This document shows positions 12,801-24,016 of a stretch of 64,000 nt of DNA, in pieces; within the stretch, counting starts at the first letter, position 1; the number at the start of each line of letters is the position of its first letter. Both the position numbers and the translations under genes were made by a program. The notes under the pieces were generated by a model, which worked only from the letters and a program-made list of their open reading frames with translations, searched no databases and was not told the DNA's origin. This DNA comes from Tamarix chinensis (taxonomy: Eukaryota > Streptophyta > Magnoliopsida > Caryophyllales > Tamaricaceae). Location of the stretch: contig CM060173.1 of assembly GCA_030549775.1 (NCBI GenBank), forward strand, positions 69,155,867 to 69,219,866, given 5' to 3'.

Positions 12801-14210
12801 TAAAGAGTATAACCAAGGAATAAATTGAGGCAAATAGGGTAAAAATAGAATTAACTATAGTCAAATGGAAGCTTGAGATGTGTGGATATGTGGTGGAATG
12901 TATGGTGGAGCTATGGTAAAAATGTGGTGGTGTTTGGATAAGGTTTGGGGGTGAAAATAGGGGTGCATGGCCAAAATGGGTGGTTGCATGGTTGTGCTGC
13001 AGGCAGTGCACACCCTGGTCGAGAGTTAGAATAGTGCATGGCTAGGTAGTGCAAAGTGACCCAATCGTGCTCGATCATTGAGCAAAAAGACTTAACTCAA
13101 ATAGATGTGTGTGGACATATGACAGGGCCATGTGCAAGCTGTAAGAGGGTGCACGGGAAAGTTGTACTAGGTTACACAAGCATGCAATAAGAAATTTTAG
13201 CATTGTGCAGTCATGCTTGAGGCCATGCGCAAGCCTTACATTTCCCAAACACATGATATATGCAAGAAAGAAGAGGGAAAAATAGGCAGTTGTCAACTGC
13301 GATGGCCGATGACGGTGTTGGGGAAGGATGGGGTAACTCTAGGTGGTCAATTCACCAGCGTTAGGCGGTGTGTGGTGGCACACAGTGGTGTTGGAGGTTG
13401 CTCAATCATGAAAAATAGGGCACGATTGCGCAGGAAGAAGGAAAAAAGAGGGGAAGAAGATGAAGAAAGGAAAGGGGGCTTTGTGCAGTAGCTTCTTGAC
13501 AAAAAATGGGTAGAATGGAGCTAAAAAAAGGAGAAGGAAGGAAAGTGAAGTGTGTGTGTGTGGTGCAAATGGGGGAAAAGGAAAATGGGGGGGGGGAAGG
13601 CATGCGAGCATGAGGGGTGGTAGGGAGATGATGGTTTGAGTGTTGGGAAGATGGCAGGGTGTGCAGGTAGACGATGGTGATGGTGAGTGTGAGTGTATGT
13701 TGCGTGAAGAAGGAAAAAGAAAAAAAAAATAAGGCAGTGGAGGTGATGGTGTGTGTGTGCAAGTCGGGAAAAAGAAGAGAAGAAGAAGATGGGTGATGGG
13801 TGATGGATGATGGATGATGGAAGGTGCAGAGGTGAGAGTGTTGGTTGAGGCAGGTGTAAGTTGAAAGATACAAGTTGCACAAAGTTTAGTGAAATGTCAA
13901 GTCAAGGTTGTCGGGAGAAAGGATAAAGGAAGAAAATAAAATGAGAAAGAAAAGAAAAAAGGGAAAAGGTTGGGGATTAGTTTAGATTATTTTGGATTAG
14001 CTAAAGTAGATAGGATTAGTGGTAAATTTTAGTAGATTTGAGATTGGGTTACAAAATACAATTTATTTGGGGTAAGGATTTCGGATTCGATTAAGGTTTT
14101 AGAATTAAGAAATTTGTTTTAAAATAATAATAATATTTTCTCGAGATTAGAACTAAATTAGGGTATTAAAGACATGTGATTAGGCTAAGCAAAAATTTTG
14201 AGGTATTACA

Positions 14211-14628
14211 GTAATTCCTCCAAATTCTCCCAAATCTAATCCCTTTTTGCTTAAGAAAGCACATAAGGACCACATGGAGGATCAAAAGAAGAGAAAGTAA
14301 GAGAGAAACTTAGATACAAAAGGGTAAGAAGATAAGGAGAATGGGTGTTTCATTTTCTATGGTTTTGAGAGCACAACAAAGGTGGAATGAAATTATAATA
14401 TAAGTTATAGTTTTTAAGTGGAAAATGAGGATCAAGGTTATATATAATTTGAAACACTAATCCTCCATTTTGAAATCATATCGCATGAGGCTTAGTGGTG
14501 AGAAAATGAAACTAATTTTAGTTAAAGAGCTAAAATATTGGTGTTGAAACCATGTGGATAAGGTAAGCCAAAAAAGGTTTGAGCATGTAAAGGGTAAGGA
14601 GTAAAAAGGAGAAAGGGACAACATTTTT
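14211..14628. other. Spacer between unit F and LTR copy B
   Basis: It starts GTAATTCCTCCAAATTC, which resembles an LTR start (TGTAATNCC), so it may be the beginning of the decayed unit that resumes after copy B. No gene is recognised. Confidence 0.3.
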
Positions 14629-15477
14629 TGAAATGCCCCAAAAATTTAATTTTAAGAATTTTAGTTAAATAAGGATTTAATAGGAAAACTAATTTAATAA
14701 ATTATTTTTATTAAAATAAAAGAGAATTAATTAGGGATAATCAAGAAGAAAATAATAAATATTTTAATTAGGAAAATTTTGGGTAATTTGCTAATTAAAA
14801 TGGAAGTTAGGAAAAACTTTTCAAAAACCTTAATTAGCCTAAAAAAAGAATTTAATATTATTTTATTTAAATATTATTATTTTTAAATATCCCAAATTAC
14901 GAAAATAATCTAAATAACCCAATCCACCTATTTTTATTTTTCCCTTTCCCTTTTTTCCTTTTTCTTTCTTTCTTTTCTTTCTTTTTCTTCCTTTTTCCTT
15001 CTTCTTTTCTTTTTCTTCCTCCTTCCCGACTTGGGCCTGCCCGTAGCCCAATTCTTTCTTTTCTTTTTCTCCTTCGGCGGCCCAACACGCCATATTTTGG
15101 CCCTATTCTTAACTTCCGCCGGTCCGGTTCGCTCTTCATTTCCTTTCTTTTCCTCCTTAGCCGCCTAGTCCATGCGCACCCCTCCTTCTCCTTCTTCTTC
15201 TTTCTTCCCTCCCCCGTCGACTTACAATTGCCCAAAGATTCCATTGCCAGCCACACCCGATTTAATCGACCGTTTCCTCTCCTCTCTCCTCCCCCAAACT
15301 CGCCAGTCACCTTGACCTAACCCACTTCCCTCACTTCTCAAACGATTCCCCTCTTTTCCCATGGTCAATCGCAGGCTATGATGTAGTCGTGCGCTGGCTT
15401 GCCGTCGCTGCCGGTGAACCCTAAAATACCTGCCTTATCCTCTTGTCTTTCCTTCGACCTTATCCCTTCCTTTAGCC

Positions 15478-15485
15478 TATAAATA
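15478..15485 (+). promoter_or_regulatory. TATA box of LTR copy B
   Basis: TATAAATA followed by CCCCC, about 850 bp from the LTR start. The identical core plus CCCCC stands at the equivalent place in copy C (32586-32593, minus strand). Conservation between two diverged copies supports it as the LTR promoter; a start site about 30 bp downstream is inferred. Confidence 0.6.
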
Positions 15486-16139
15486 CCCCCTACCCAGCTT
15501 GGACTCGAGCTTTTCTCCAAAACCCAAAATTTCTTTTCTCGTGCATCACCACCATTTCAGACGCCTTTTTCGTTGTCATCATCCAATGCTGTCGTTAGAA
15601 CCACCTATAGGACCACTCCCTGCACCACCCTCTACTTAACTACACCTCTCTTCTCTCTCGATTTGCCTTGTACGAGCCACCCCAATAGTACAAAGTCACC
15701 TCCTCGATCAGCCCTTCCTTCCACCTTTGCCGCCCTTCGCACCACCATTAGTCACCCCTTCTGCCATAACCACCGCCTCCTACACCTTCCAAACTACCCT
15801 GCAAACTTCCCTCTACCCCCTACCTTTCTTTTCCTCTTCCTCCCTCTCCTCCTCCCTTTATTCCTTTCCTCCTCCTTTCGGCCACCACAACCACCGCCAT
15901 GCGCCGCCACCTTTGGCTGAGCTGTCGCCTTCATTCCACCCCTCTCCATCTAGGAAACCATAAACACCCAACTTTCACCCTCTTTCTCCCTCTCTTTTTC
16001 CCAGTACTCAACTATCTCTCTTTTCTTCTCTTTTTAAAGCCGCCGTCATCATGTACCATCGCCGGTGCTGCCTGTCACCACCAACCCAATCTGGTACCCT
16101 AAACCCTCTCAACCCTTAAATACTATTTATACAAGCTTT

Positions 16140-16620
16140 ATTTATTTTATTTTATTGTATTTCCATTATTTTAAATATATTATTGTTATTATTATTATTT
16201 TTATTATTATTATCATTAGTATTATTATTATTATTAATAGTAATATTATTATTTCAAAGTAGGGTCAAAACCCTATTTTACATTATTTTTGATTTATACT
16301 ATTAGTATTATTATCATTATTGTTATTATTATTTTGTATTACTCTTATTATTATTATTATTATTATTAATGTTAGTAGTAGTAATATTAGTATTATTTTG
16401 GTGAAGGGTCGAATCCCTTATTCCACCATTTATTTCAAACTATATTATTATTATTATTATTATTAATATTATTATTATCATTATTTTTTATTTTTAGTAT
16501 CATTATTATTATTAGGGTAAAAGCTTCAAACCTTATATTATCATCTTTTACAATATTACTATTATTACTTTTATCTTTAGCAAAATTAGTAATTTGTTAG
16601 TGTTATTACTATTATATTAT
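16140..16620 (+). repeat. ATT-rich microsatellite tract in LTR copy B
   Basis: Blocks of (ATT)n with interruptions, separated by short phrases resembling 'agggtcaaaaccctatttta'. The same layout, reverse complemented, is found in copy C (31330-31900). Confidence 0.85.
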
Positions 16621-17199
16621 TGTTTTATCCAAAACCCTAATCTTAGAATAAATTAGGAAATAATTGTATTTTTAGTAGGAGGGAACCTAATCTTTAGTTT
16701 CTCCCTCTTATAGGTGAGACCAGTCAAAGCCCTAAGGAGGTGTAAGAGCATGCTCCAAGAACGGTGTCGTATTAGGTAAGGGTGTAGCTAAGGCCTTATT
16801 TGTACTATATGTATTATATGCCTTGGATGCCTTGTATAATGTTGTGTTGTGTATCATGTGATATTAGTTGATTATTTTATGTATGGAGTAGCTTGGAGTT
16901 AAGGTATGCTTATGTGCCTTCTTATTGTTTATGTTGATAAGTATATATGGTGAAATAATGTGGAATGTGATGTAATGTGTTGTGACCCTTTAAGACATGC
17001 ATGTGAGGATGTTTAATGTGGTATTGATGTGTGAGGGAAAGAATGAAAAAGGAAAATAGGGAAGTAAGTTGACTAAAGGGAAATAAGTTGACTAAAGGGA
17101 AATAAGTTGACCAAGGGATGGGAGTTGACCTAAATATTTTAATGATCCATCGGTGGAAGAATAATAGGGGATGAAAGTAAAGTGAAGGAATCTAGGGTT

Positions 17200-17560
17200 A
17201 TGTATGGAAGAATCTAGGGTTTTGCATGGAGGAATCTAGGGTTTTTCATGGAGGAATATAAGGTTTTGTATGGATAGATCTAGGGTTTACATGGGAGAAT
17301 CTAAGTACATATGGGTTTGCATGGGTGAATCTAGGGTTTCACTTGGGAGTTTTAGGGTTTGCATGAAAAAGTTTGAAGGGTTGCATGGGATGCGTAGAGT
17401 CTGCATGGGGGTGCAATATACATATGGAAAGTTGACTTGGGGTGTGAGGAAGGTAAAGGAAGTTTTGTTTGGGTGTTTGAATACTTTGGAGGAAAAATAG
17501 TATGTGGAATAATATAAGGGTACATAGGAGACCGAACTAGGGTTTGGTGTGGCTACTTAG
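17200..17560 (+). repeat. Telo-box-like minisatellite in LTR copy B
   Basis: About 8-10 imperfect units of 25-30 bp of the type 'gaatctagggttttgcatgg', each with a TAGGGTTT core (complement of the plant telo-box AAACCCTA). It matches 30440-30650 of copy C in the opposite orientation. The 76-codon frame at 17270-17500 is a by-product. Confidence 0.8.
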
Positions 17561-17979
17561 GGTTTCGTGGTCACACGTGTACTTGGTGACTAAAGTGTGA
17601 TGATGAGGGTGGAATCTATGGCTTGTGATGTGTGGAGTGTTAAAAGGATTTGGGTTGTGTGAGGTGGAGTAGGATGGGCCACTTAGGCCTAAATTAGGTT
17701 TTCGGAATAAAACCCTAGAGTGAGACGGTGAGTTGACTTGGAAGTGTAAGGTAGTGGGCCTTGACCCACATATGTGGGAGATGGGCTCTAGTGTGAGTTA
17801 GGGTAAGGAGGAAAGGATGTTGGGCCAAGTTAGGAGGTACATGAGTCTTATGATGTGAGACGGTCCTTTTGGAGGATAAACGTTAAGGGAGTTAGTCATG
17901 CATGTCTAGGGTTAAAATTCTGAATAATACACTTAAGACATTAATCATGTAAAGTGAAAGATTATTGAGCCGGGTCCAA

Positions 17980-18440
17980 GCTGATCCATCGTTTAGGAAT
18001 AGTAGTTAGGGTGTTCCACCCCATAAGTGTCTGATCCATTGGCTATAATAGTGGTTAGGAGCTTTATGCCCTGTGTGTCTTCGGCCCACCGGCTATAATA
18101 GTGGAGGATCCCAAGCTCAATAAACCAAACCTGAGTTTGCTAAGACACATAAAAGACACTAAGTACTTACAGTGGAACACCATACGAGAAGGAACCAAAC
18201 CGATCCACTGGTAAGGAATAGTGGTTAGGGTGTTCTACCTTATATGTGACCGATCCACCAGCTATAATAGTGGTTAGGTGCATGTTGCCCTATATGTCAT
18301 CGATCCACTGGCTACAATAGTGGTTAGGTGCATGTTGCCCTATATGTGACCAATCCATCGGCTATAATAGTGGTTAGGTGCATATTGCCCTATATGTGAC
18401 TGAGCCACAGGCTAAAATAGTGGGGGTTCCTGTACTCACA
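17980..18440 (+). repeat. Box array of LTR copy B
   Basis: Seven to eight units of about 50-60 bp containing 'gatccaccggctataatag' plus 'tggttagg', followed by a 'tgccctatatgtgac'-type spacer. A related set is in copy C (29470-29830). Confidence 0.85.
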
Positions 18441-19026
18441 TGGATTGATAAAAAGGCATGGCATGAAATGAGTTCTAATCAGAGATTAATTAATTTATTA
18501 ATTCGGACTCTAAATGGACCTTTGTATATTTACTTGAATGATCGTATGCTATTATGTTATCATGTTACACTATATGCTGTTGTATGTTAATCTTAGTGCA
18601 CGGTTACCTTGCTCAGTACATAGCGTACTGATCACCTTTTTTATGGGTGCTGCTCATTCCCACGAGCAGATGACCCTTCAGACTTTGTGCAGGTGGGTGA
18701 TGCATTTTTTGATGCCTTTGATGTTCAAGAGGCATCAGGCGGGGTCGGGTGTTGAGCATGTTTTGGCTCATGGATCTAGAGTGGCATGGCCAGTTTCCCT
18801 TGTTTTACTCTTCTATTTCTTTATGTTATTCATATTTGTATTGGGTTTCCCAAGTTTAATTTTTAACGTTTGTAGACTTATTTTTTTTTAAAGAACTCCG
18901 ACTCTGTACTCTGGATTATGACTCGTTGTCATGCATTCTAATTTCTATTTTACAAACATTTAGCGCTCATTTGAAGTCTTGATTAGATTTGATTTATATT
19001 AATTATGAAATTCATTTTACCCTTAG

Positions 19027-19159
19027 CACTTAGTACTAGAACGGTCAGAGTGAACAGGTCTAGTACTAAGTGTGGTGTAACATCCTCAAAATTTACAGGT
19101 TTTAATTTAGTTGCCTCCGTTTTTTTATAAAAAAATATAGTAAATTTTGGGATGTTACA
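19027..19159 (+). repeat. Palindromic 3' end of LTR copy B
   Basis: CACTTAGTACTAGA (19027-19040) and TCTAGTACTAAGTG (19059-19072) are a perfect 14-bp inverted repeat with an 18-base loop. Directly after, TGTAACATCCTCAAAATTTA (from 19076) pairs with the terminal GTAAATTTTGGGATGTTACA (19140-19159). The last 84 bp are thus bounded by inverted copies of the LTR end. Confidence 0.9.
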
Positions 19160-19164
19160 TTTTT

Positions 19165-20715
19165 CCCCAAGAAAAGGTATGGAGATCAAGATATCAAGCT
19201 CTAACTATATTTACTCAATAGGAAAGAAAGAGAAAGGAAGACCAAAAAGAGAAGAAGTGCCCATCCTAATTATAATAAAATCCTCAAATTTGCCAAAAAT
19301 CCATGAAATTGAGTTTAAAAAGTTGAATAACCTTGTAAAGAATGTCTACAACCAAATCAAAGAATCTCCATCAAGTCACAAAATTATCAGAAAATAAACC
19401 AAATTAAATCAAAAGCAAGGAATTAGGTATATTCAAAAATTAGTTGATTGATAGGTCATATCAGTTGACCAATCATTCAAGGATAGAAAAAGAAAGAAAG
19501 AAAGAAAATGTGTGCACATGGATTAATAGGGCTATCCCATTGCTTGATGACCCCCCAAGACTCCTTCTATCCCTTTTCCTTCAAATTACCCAAATTCATT
19601 AAATAAAACCTCAAACACACATCAAATCAAAATCAAATACACCACAAATCAATATCTAACACAAGAATCATTATTAAGAGCCAAAATTTTGGTATGGTTT
19701 TTCACGGTCCTCAAGATTTTGAAGTGTATGGCTAGTATTTTTTTATTTTATTTTATTGTGTTTGGATAGGTCGAGCAAAAAGTTAATCCATTATTGCTAT
19801 AAAATAATGTGGTTAATTTTTTGGAATATCAATATGCAAATATGTGTTTCATGATTATTTTTTTTTCTTATAGGAATGAGGAATTGATAAGAAATATGCA
19901 AGCATGAGTAGAAGATATGGAATAGGGTTAAGCATGTTACTAGTTTTTTCTCCTAAGGATTTTGGTGCAATTATGTCATATATCTCAAGTATGTTATGAT
20001 TAGTATGAAGCATAGGGTATTTTGCAAAATGTTGAAGCATGTTTCAGAATTTTCCTTATTTATAGTCAATCATAAGATGATATGCTTAAATGTGGATTTG
20101 ATTAAGTATCAAGTATGATTCATGTGAGGGGCATATTAATATATAATTATAATGTGTTAAGAAACATGTATATTCCATAGATAATGTTTGGCTTAAGTAA
20201 ATGGGAATGTTTAACTCTAGAGACCCATGTTAGCATGTGTCCCTAAGTAAACCAACAAATTAGTTTTAAGTAAAAACCAAGCAACTAGTTTCCTACTCAA
20301 TTGGTATAATCCCACCAAACAACTAGTTTACTATATTTCCTAGAATCATGTTCTTGTGGGTCACCAGTTATTTGGTTTGGATATAGCCAAGCAACTACCA
20401 ACCACGAGCTTGTCCAAAGCTAGTCAATTATAGTTTCACTATTTGTTGGTATGCTTTTAATTGTGGACTCGGAACTAATTCGTTGATCTTGTGGACTAGT
20501 TGATTGTTATCCTTTTGATATTTTGTGATATTTTTGAAGGTTATTCTTAGTTGTTGTCTATTATTTTGACCTTAGTCTTAGTTATGACCTAGAATTTAAA
20601 TGATGGTCTTTGATACCTATGATTAATATTACGTATCTTACTTGTCATTATTGGTATCATTTACCTATGTGATGATGGTATTGCCCTTAATTATGTTTGA
20701 TGGGGAATTTTAGAT
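19165..20715 (+). other. DNA between LTR copy B and CACTA-1
   Basis: No gene is recognised. The 81-codon frame at 19152-19397 is Lys/Ile-rich with no domain. The part next to the CACTA probably belongs to the same decayed LTR-type unit as 24017-25225, split by the CACTA insertion; this is inference from position and shared style. Confidence 0.35.
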
Positions 20716-22266
20716 AATTACTACAAGAAAAAGGTCTAACACTGAAGATTTTAATACCAACGAAATCTAATCATTGGTATTAAGCTATAACACCGATGAT
20801 TTATATTCAGTATTAGAATAGACAACGAAAAAAATTGTAACTAAAAAAAAGGCTAGAAAATTTTTAATATCGAGGATACATACCGTCGGTATTAAGTAGC
20901 ACCAAATTTTACCCCCAAAAAAATTTATTAAAATGTCATAAAAATAAAAGCGATGATTTATTTCTTAATACCGACAATCTTATCATCAATAATAAGAAAT
21001 ATATTTCATTGAAATTCTATGGACGGAAAATTTTCCCTGAAATTTTTTTATTAAAGTGAAAATTATATTACCGATAATTTGGTCCTTAATACCGATAATA
21101 TATCATCAATAATAAGAAAAATAGTCAGCTGTTATAGGAGAAAAATATATCACTAAGGAAAGGTTAATAATTAAATCTTTATTACCAATGATTTGGTCCT
21201 TAAGACCAACGATTTATCGTCGGTAATAGAAAAAAAAAGCTCCAATAGGAGGAAAATATACCGCCAAGGAACATGTAATAACAAAATCTTTATCATCGAC
21301 AATTTGGGCCTTAATAGCAACGATAAAATATGAAAAATCCCCTTGGTTCTAAGGTAATAACATCGTTTAAATTATTATCTCCTAATATCGACGATAAATC
21401 ATCGGTATTAAGAGGACCAAATTTTTAGGGTAACGGAAATGAATTTATCTTATTTAATTGTACCTTAATATCAATGATTAATTTCTTAATATCAACAATT
21501 AAAATTGTCATTATTAAGAGACAAATATATACCACACGCGTGCCCTAATTCTTCATTTGTTGTTGTCTTCTTCCACTTTCTTCTTCTTCTCTCTATCTAC
21601 TCACAACGCCGCCCTTAAATTTTCTCAAAATCTTCATCATTTTTTTTTACATTTGAAGGTTTGTATGTTTGTAATATATTTTCCTTAAGTATTTTTAGGT
21701 TTAAAATGGCTAATAATGGTTTATTATATGTGTTTTGCAGCCCAACGCCGAACCACCACTAGCTCTGCCACCTCACCGCCGCCACACCGCTGCCTGCATC
21801 CACCCTACAACATTAATTTAGTATATTTATTAATTATTTATTTTAATTTATGGCAGTATTTGGTATATTAATTAAATTGAATTAATGTTGAAATTATGTT
21901 ATTGTAGTTAGGGTTTGATGGGTTTATTAGATTCTTGTGCTTTAGTTTTGTAGAATTGATTTTTATATAATTGAGTTATTAGATTATTATAGTTAGATTA
22001 TGTGTATAATTGGATTATATATTGTCATTTTATGTTATTATGCACGTTATATTAGAAAAAATATTAGTATGTTTTAGTTGATGGCCGGTAATTAATATAT
22101 ACTTTAATATCTTAGTATGTGTATTTTTTTAGAAGCAACATATTAATATATTTTTAAATTTTTAATAAAAATATAATTAAACTTTAGAGATAAATAATTC
22201 AAAAAAATATGAAAATAAAAACCATTCTTAAACTTAGATGATTATTAATAATTAATACCGATGATT

Positions 22267-22340
22267 ATAAGAAGAAGGACTAACACTTCCGATTTTAATA
22301 CCAACAAAACCTAATCATCGGTATTAAGCTATAACACCAG
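22267..22340 (+). repeat. Internal copy of the CACTA-1 left terminus
   Basis: About 70 bp ('aagaaggactaacacttccg' and onward) repeats the first 80 bp of the element (20722-20803), including 'attttaataccaac' and 'ggtattaagctataacacc'. It lies directly upstream of the first recognisable exon remnant. It may be the left end of an older element joined to this one, or a terminal duplication. Confidence 0.75.
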
Positions 22341-23529
22341 GTTGTAAGTTGTGGTCAGATGTCCCTTTAGAGGATAAGGCGAAGATCCTCTTAGAAGTTG
22401 AGGTAAAGTTTATTTTATATCTTTTTTAATTAAATTATAAAATGATAATTATATAATTTCTAACTTATGGTTGTGTATATATGTAAACTTATTTTGATTT
22501 AGCTCCATGGAGGGCAAATGCTTCATGGCTACGAATTGAATTAGGTCTTTATTGAATGATGGTTGATTGATACAAATATTGAAAATGTGATCATAAGAAT
22601 GATTACCAGGAAGATAACAATTACAGGCATTTTTTTTCTAAACTAGATGTGTGGCAAAGGTGTATTAATCTTCAGACTTCAGAGGATGCAAAGGTAATAT
22701 TAAATTTTGGTATATAAATTGAATAAAATGACATATATATAAAGAACATGAATAAACTTACTATTTTTTTTCGTGAAGGCTTTGGCAAAAAAAAAAATGT
22801 TGCTAATAGAGCAAAACAAATCACCCCTTTTGTTATGGTACATAGTCGTTGTCACAATATCGCTTCAAGAAGGTATATTTGAGTTTTTTATTCTTTATTT
22901 ATTTATCATATAATATTGTAAATATATACTAAATTTTCTCTTATGTATATGCTAATCTAAAGACCAATAAATTGTTACCTACCGTGGAGACCTAAAGAGA
23001 AATGCATTTTAAAAACAACAAATAGTCACTCCTCAAGCTGAAGAGAATTTTGTAAATTTATTATATGTAATTAATTATAAGATATGTATGTGTGTAGAAT
23101 AATATACTACAAAGATGAGAGGAGACATTGTCCCAAATGGCTTCTTGTAGCTCTAATGATCCTATACCTCTTGAAATTGACAAAGAACTGATATTGGAGG
23201 GTATTTTAGGTAGTTATTCAGGGCATAGAATAGGGGTAGGACAAAGGCTTGTAGGAGAGGGCTCAAGTCGTGCTGCTTCTCGCACGAGTTGGATGCATGG
23301 TGATTTTGTTCAAGAACAACAATGGAAATCTCAAATAGACCAAAATCAAAAAGAAATGAGTGATATTATAGCCTGCTAACAAGCAACATTTGAACGATAA
23401 GAAGAAGAATTAAGACAAATGAGGGCTTTTATGGATGTATGGTCTCAAGGTCATCCACCTCCACCATTATATCAAGATGAAGATGGAGATGAAGATGAAG
23501 ATCAAGAAGAAGATGATTGTTACTATTGA
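22341..23529 (+). pseudogene. Transposase_24-like (Ptta/En/Spm) gene remnant in CACTA-1
   Basis: Exon-like blocks are visible: one with KLWSDVPLEDKAKILLEVE ending at GAG|GTAAAG (about 22402), one ending GCAAAG|GTAATA (about 22694), and one with KNVANRAKQITPF ending AGAAG|GTATAT (about 22873). A last block starts near 23128 with PIPLEIDKELILEGILGSYS, then EEELRQMRAFMDVWSQG and an Asp/Glu-rich tail ending at about 23529. Block order and the NRAK motif match plant Transposase_24 / 'Ptta En/Spm' proteins found in CACTA elements. An A-run (22790) breaks one frame, and TAA stops lie in the last block. Splice sites still look sound. Confidence 0.6.
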
Positions 23530-24016
23530 CCGCCAAATGTAATAACAATATGTTTGTTTTATAAACTATGTTTATATAACAATGTTTGTGTTTAAAATCA
23601 ATTATTTAGTATATATTATTGATAAGCCAAGTATTTTTAGGTCTTTCATTTTCTATCATATATTGAAAAGAAAGTATTATTGATAATTTGTTATATCAAT
23701 TTAAGCCTTAAATACCGATGATATATCATTGGTATTAAAGTTTAATACCGATGATACATTGTGGGTATTAAAGGGGTTATTTTGTCTTGGCATTACTTAA
23801 TCGTCGGTATTATGTCTAACTCTAACAAACAAGTCATCGGTATTAAGGGGTAATACCGACGATACAAATATCTTTGGTAATAAGTTTATTACCATCCCAC
23901 TTGTACCGACTATTTAATACCGATGAGTGATTGTCAGTAGTATTTATTACTGACGAATATTCTCTTAATACCGTCAATATAAATCATCAGTATTGACCAA
24001 TATTCCCACAGTGAAT

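Larger units (their letters stand above)
7480..14210 (-). mobile_element. Decayed LTR-type unit F, split by LTR copy A
   Basis: The right end reads ...TTTTGAGGTATTACA at 14210, i.e. TGTAATACCTCAAAA on the minus strand, the family LTR start. The flanks of copy A (about 7480-8166 and 12806-14210) fit one interrupted minus-strand unit: the right part is purine/GT-rich, the complement of the pyrimidine-rich zone seen early in other copies. The left part contains the reverse complement of the family's 'ggtcattatggg' type phrases. The left end is unsure; a GTAAT at 7477-7481 matches GTAAT at 14211-14215, but the terminus next to it is decayed. The 139-codon frame at 7578-7997 lies in it and has no recognisable domain. 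Confidence 0.4.
14629..19159 (+). mobile_element. Large LTR copy B (solo LTR, 4.5 kb)
   Basis: It starts TGAAATGCCCCAAAA and ends TTTTGGGATGTTACA, with TTTTT on both sides (14624-14628, 19160-19164), a weak duplication because it is low complexity. It is the same subfamily as copy C, which reads in the opposite orientation: both share the AT-rich first 300 bp, a pyrimidine-rich zone, a TATAAATACCCCC box, an ATT-rich tract, the AATCTAGGGTTT minisatellite, the box array and the 'ctcattcccacgagcag' block (near 18655). There are no retrotransposon protein domains. Ser/Pro/Leu-rich frames at 15573-16102 are pyrimidine-tract artefacts. Confidence 0.75.
20719..24013 (+). mobile_element. CACTA (En/Spm-type) transposon 1, 3.3 kb
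   Basis: The left end TACTACAAGAAAAAGG is one base from the plant CACTACAAGAAA terminus. The right end ...TTCCCACAGTG is a decayed complement. The 3-bp duplication AAT flanks both ends (20716-20718, 24014-24016), as expected for CACTA. Both subterminal regions (20740-21530 and 23700-24000) are dense in AATACCGAYGAT-like motifs in both orientations, typical of transposase-binding repeats. It carries only a Transposase_24-like remnant and no TNPD-type transposase, so it is non-autonomous. Confidence 0.85.
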
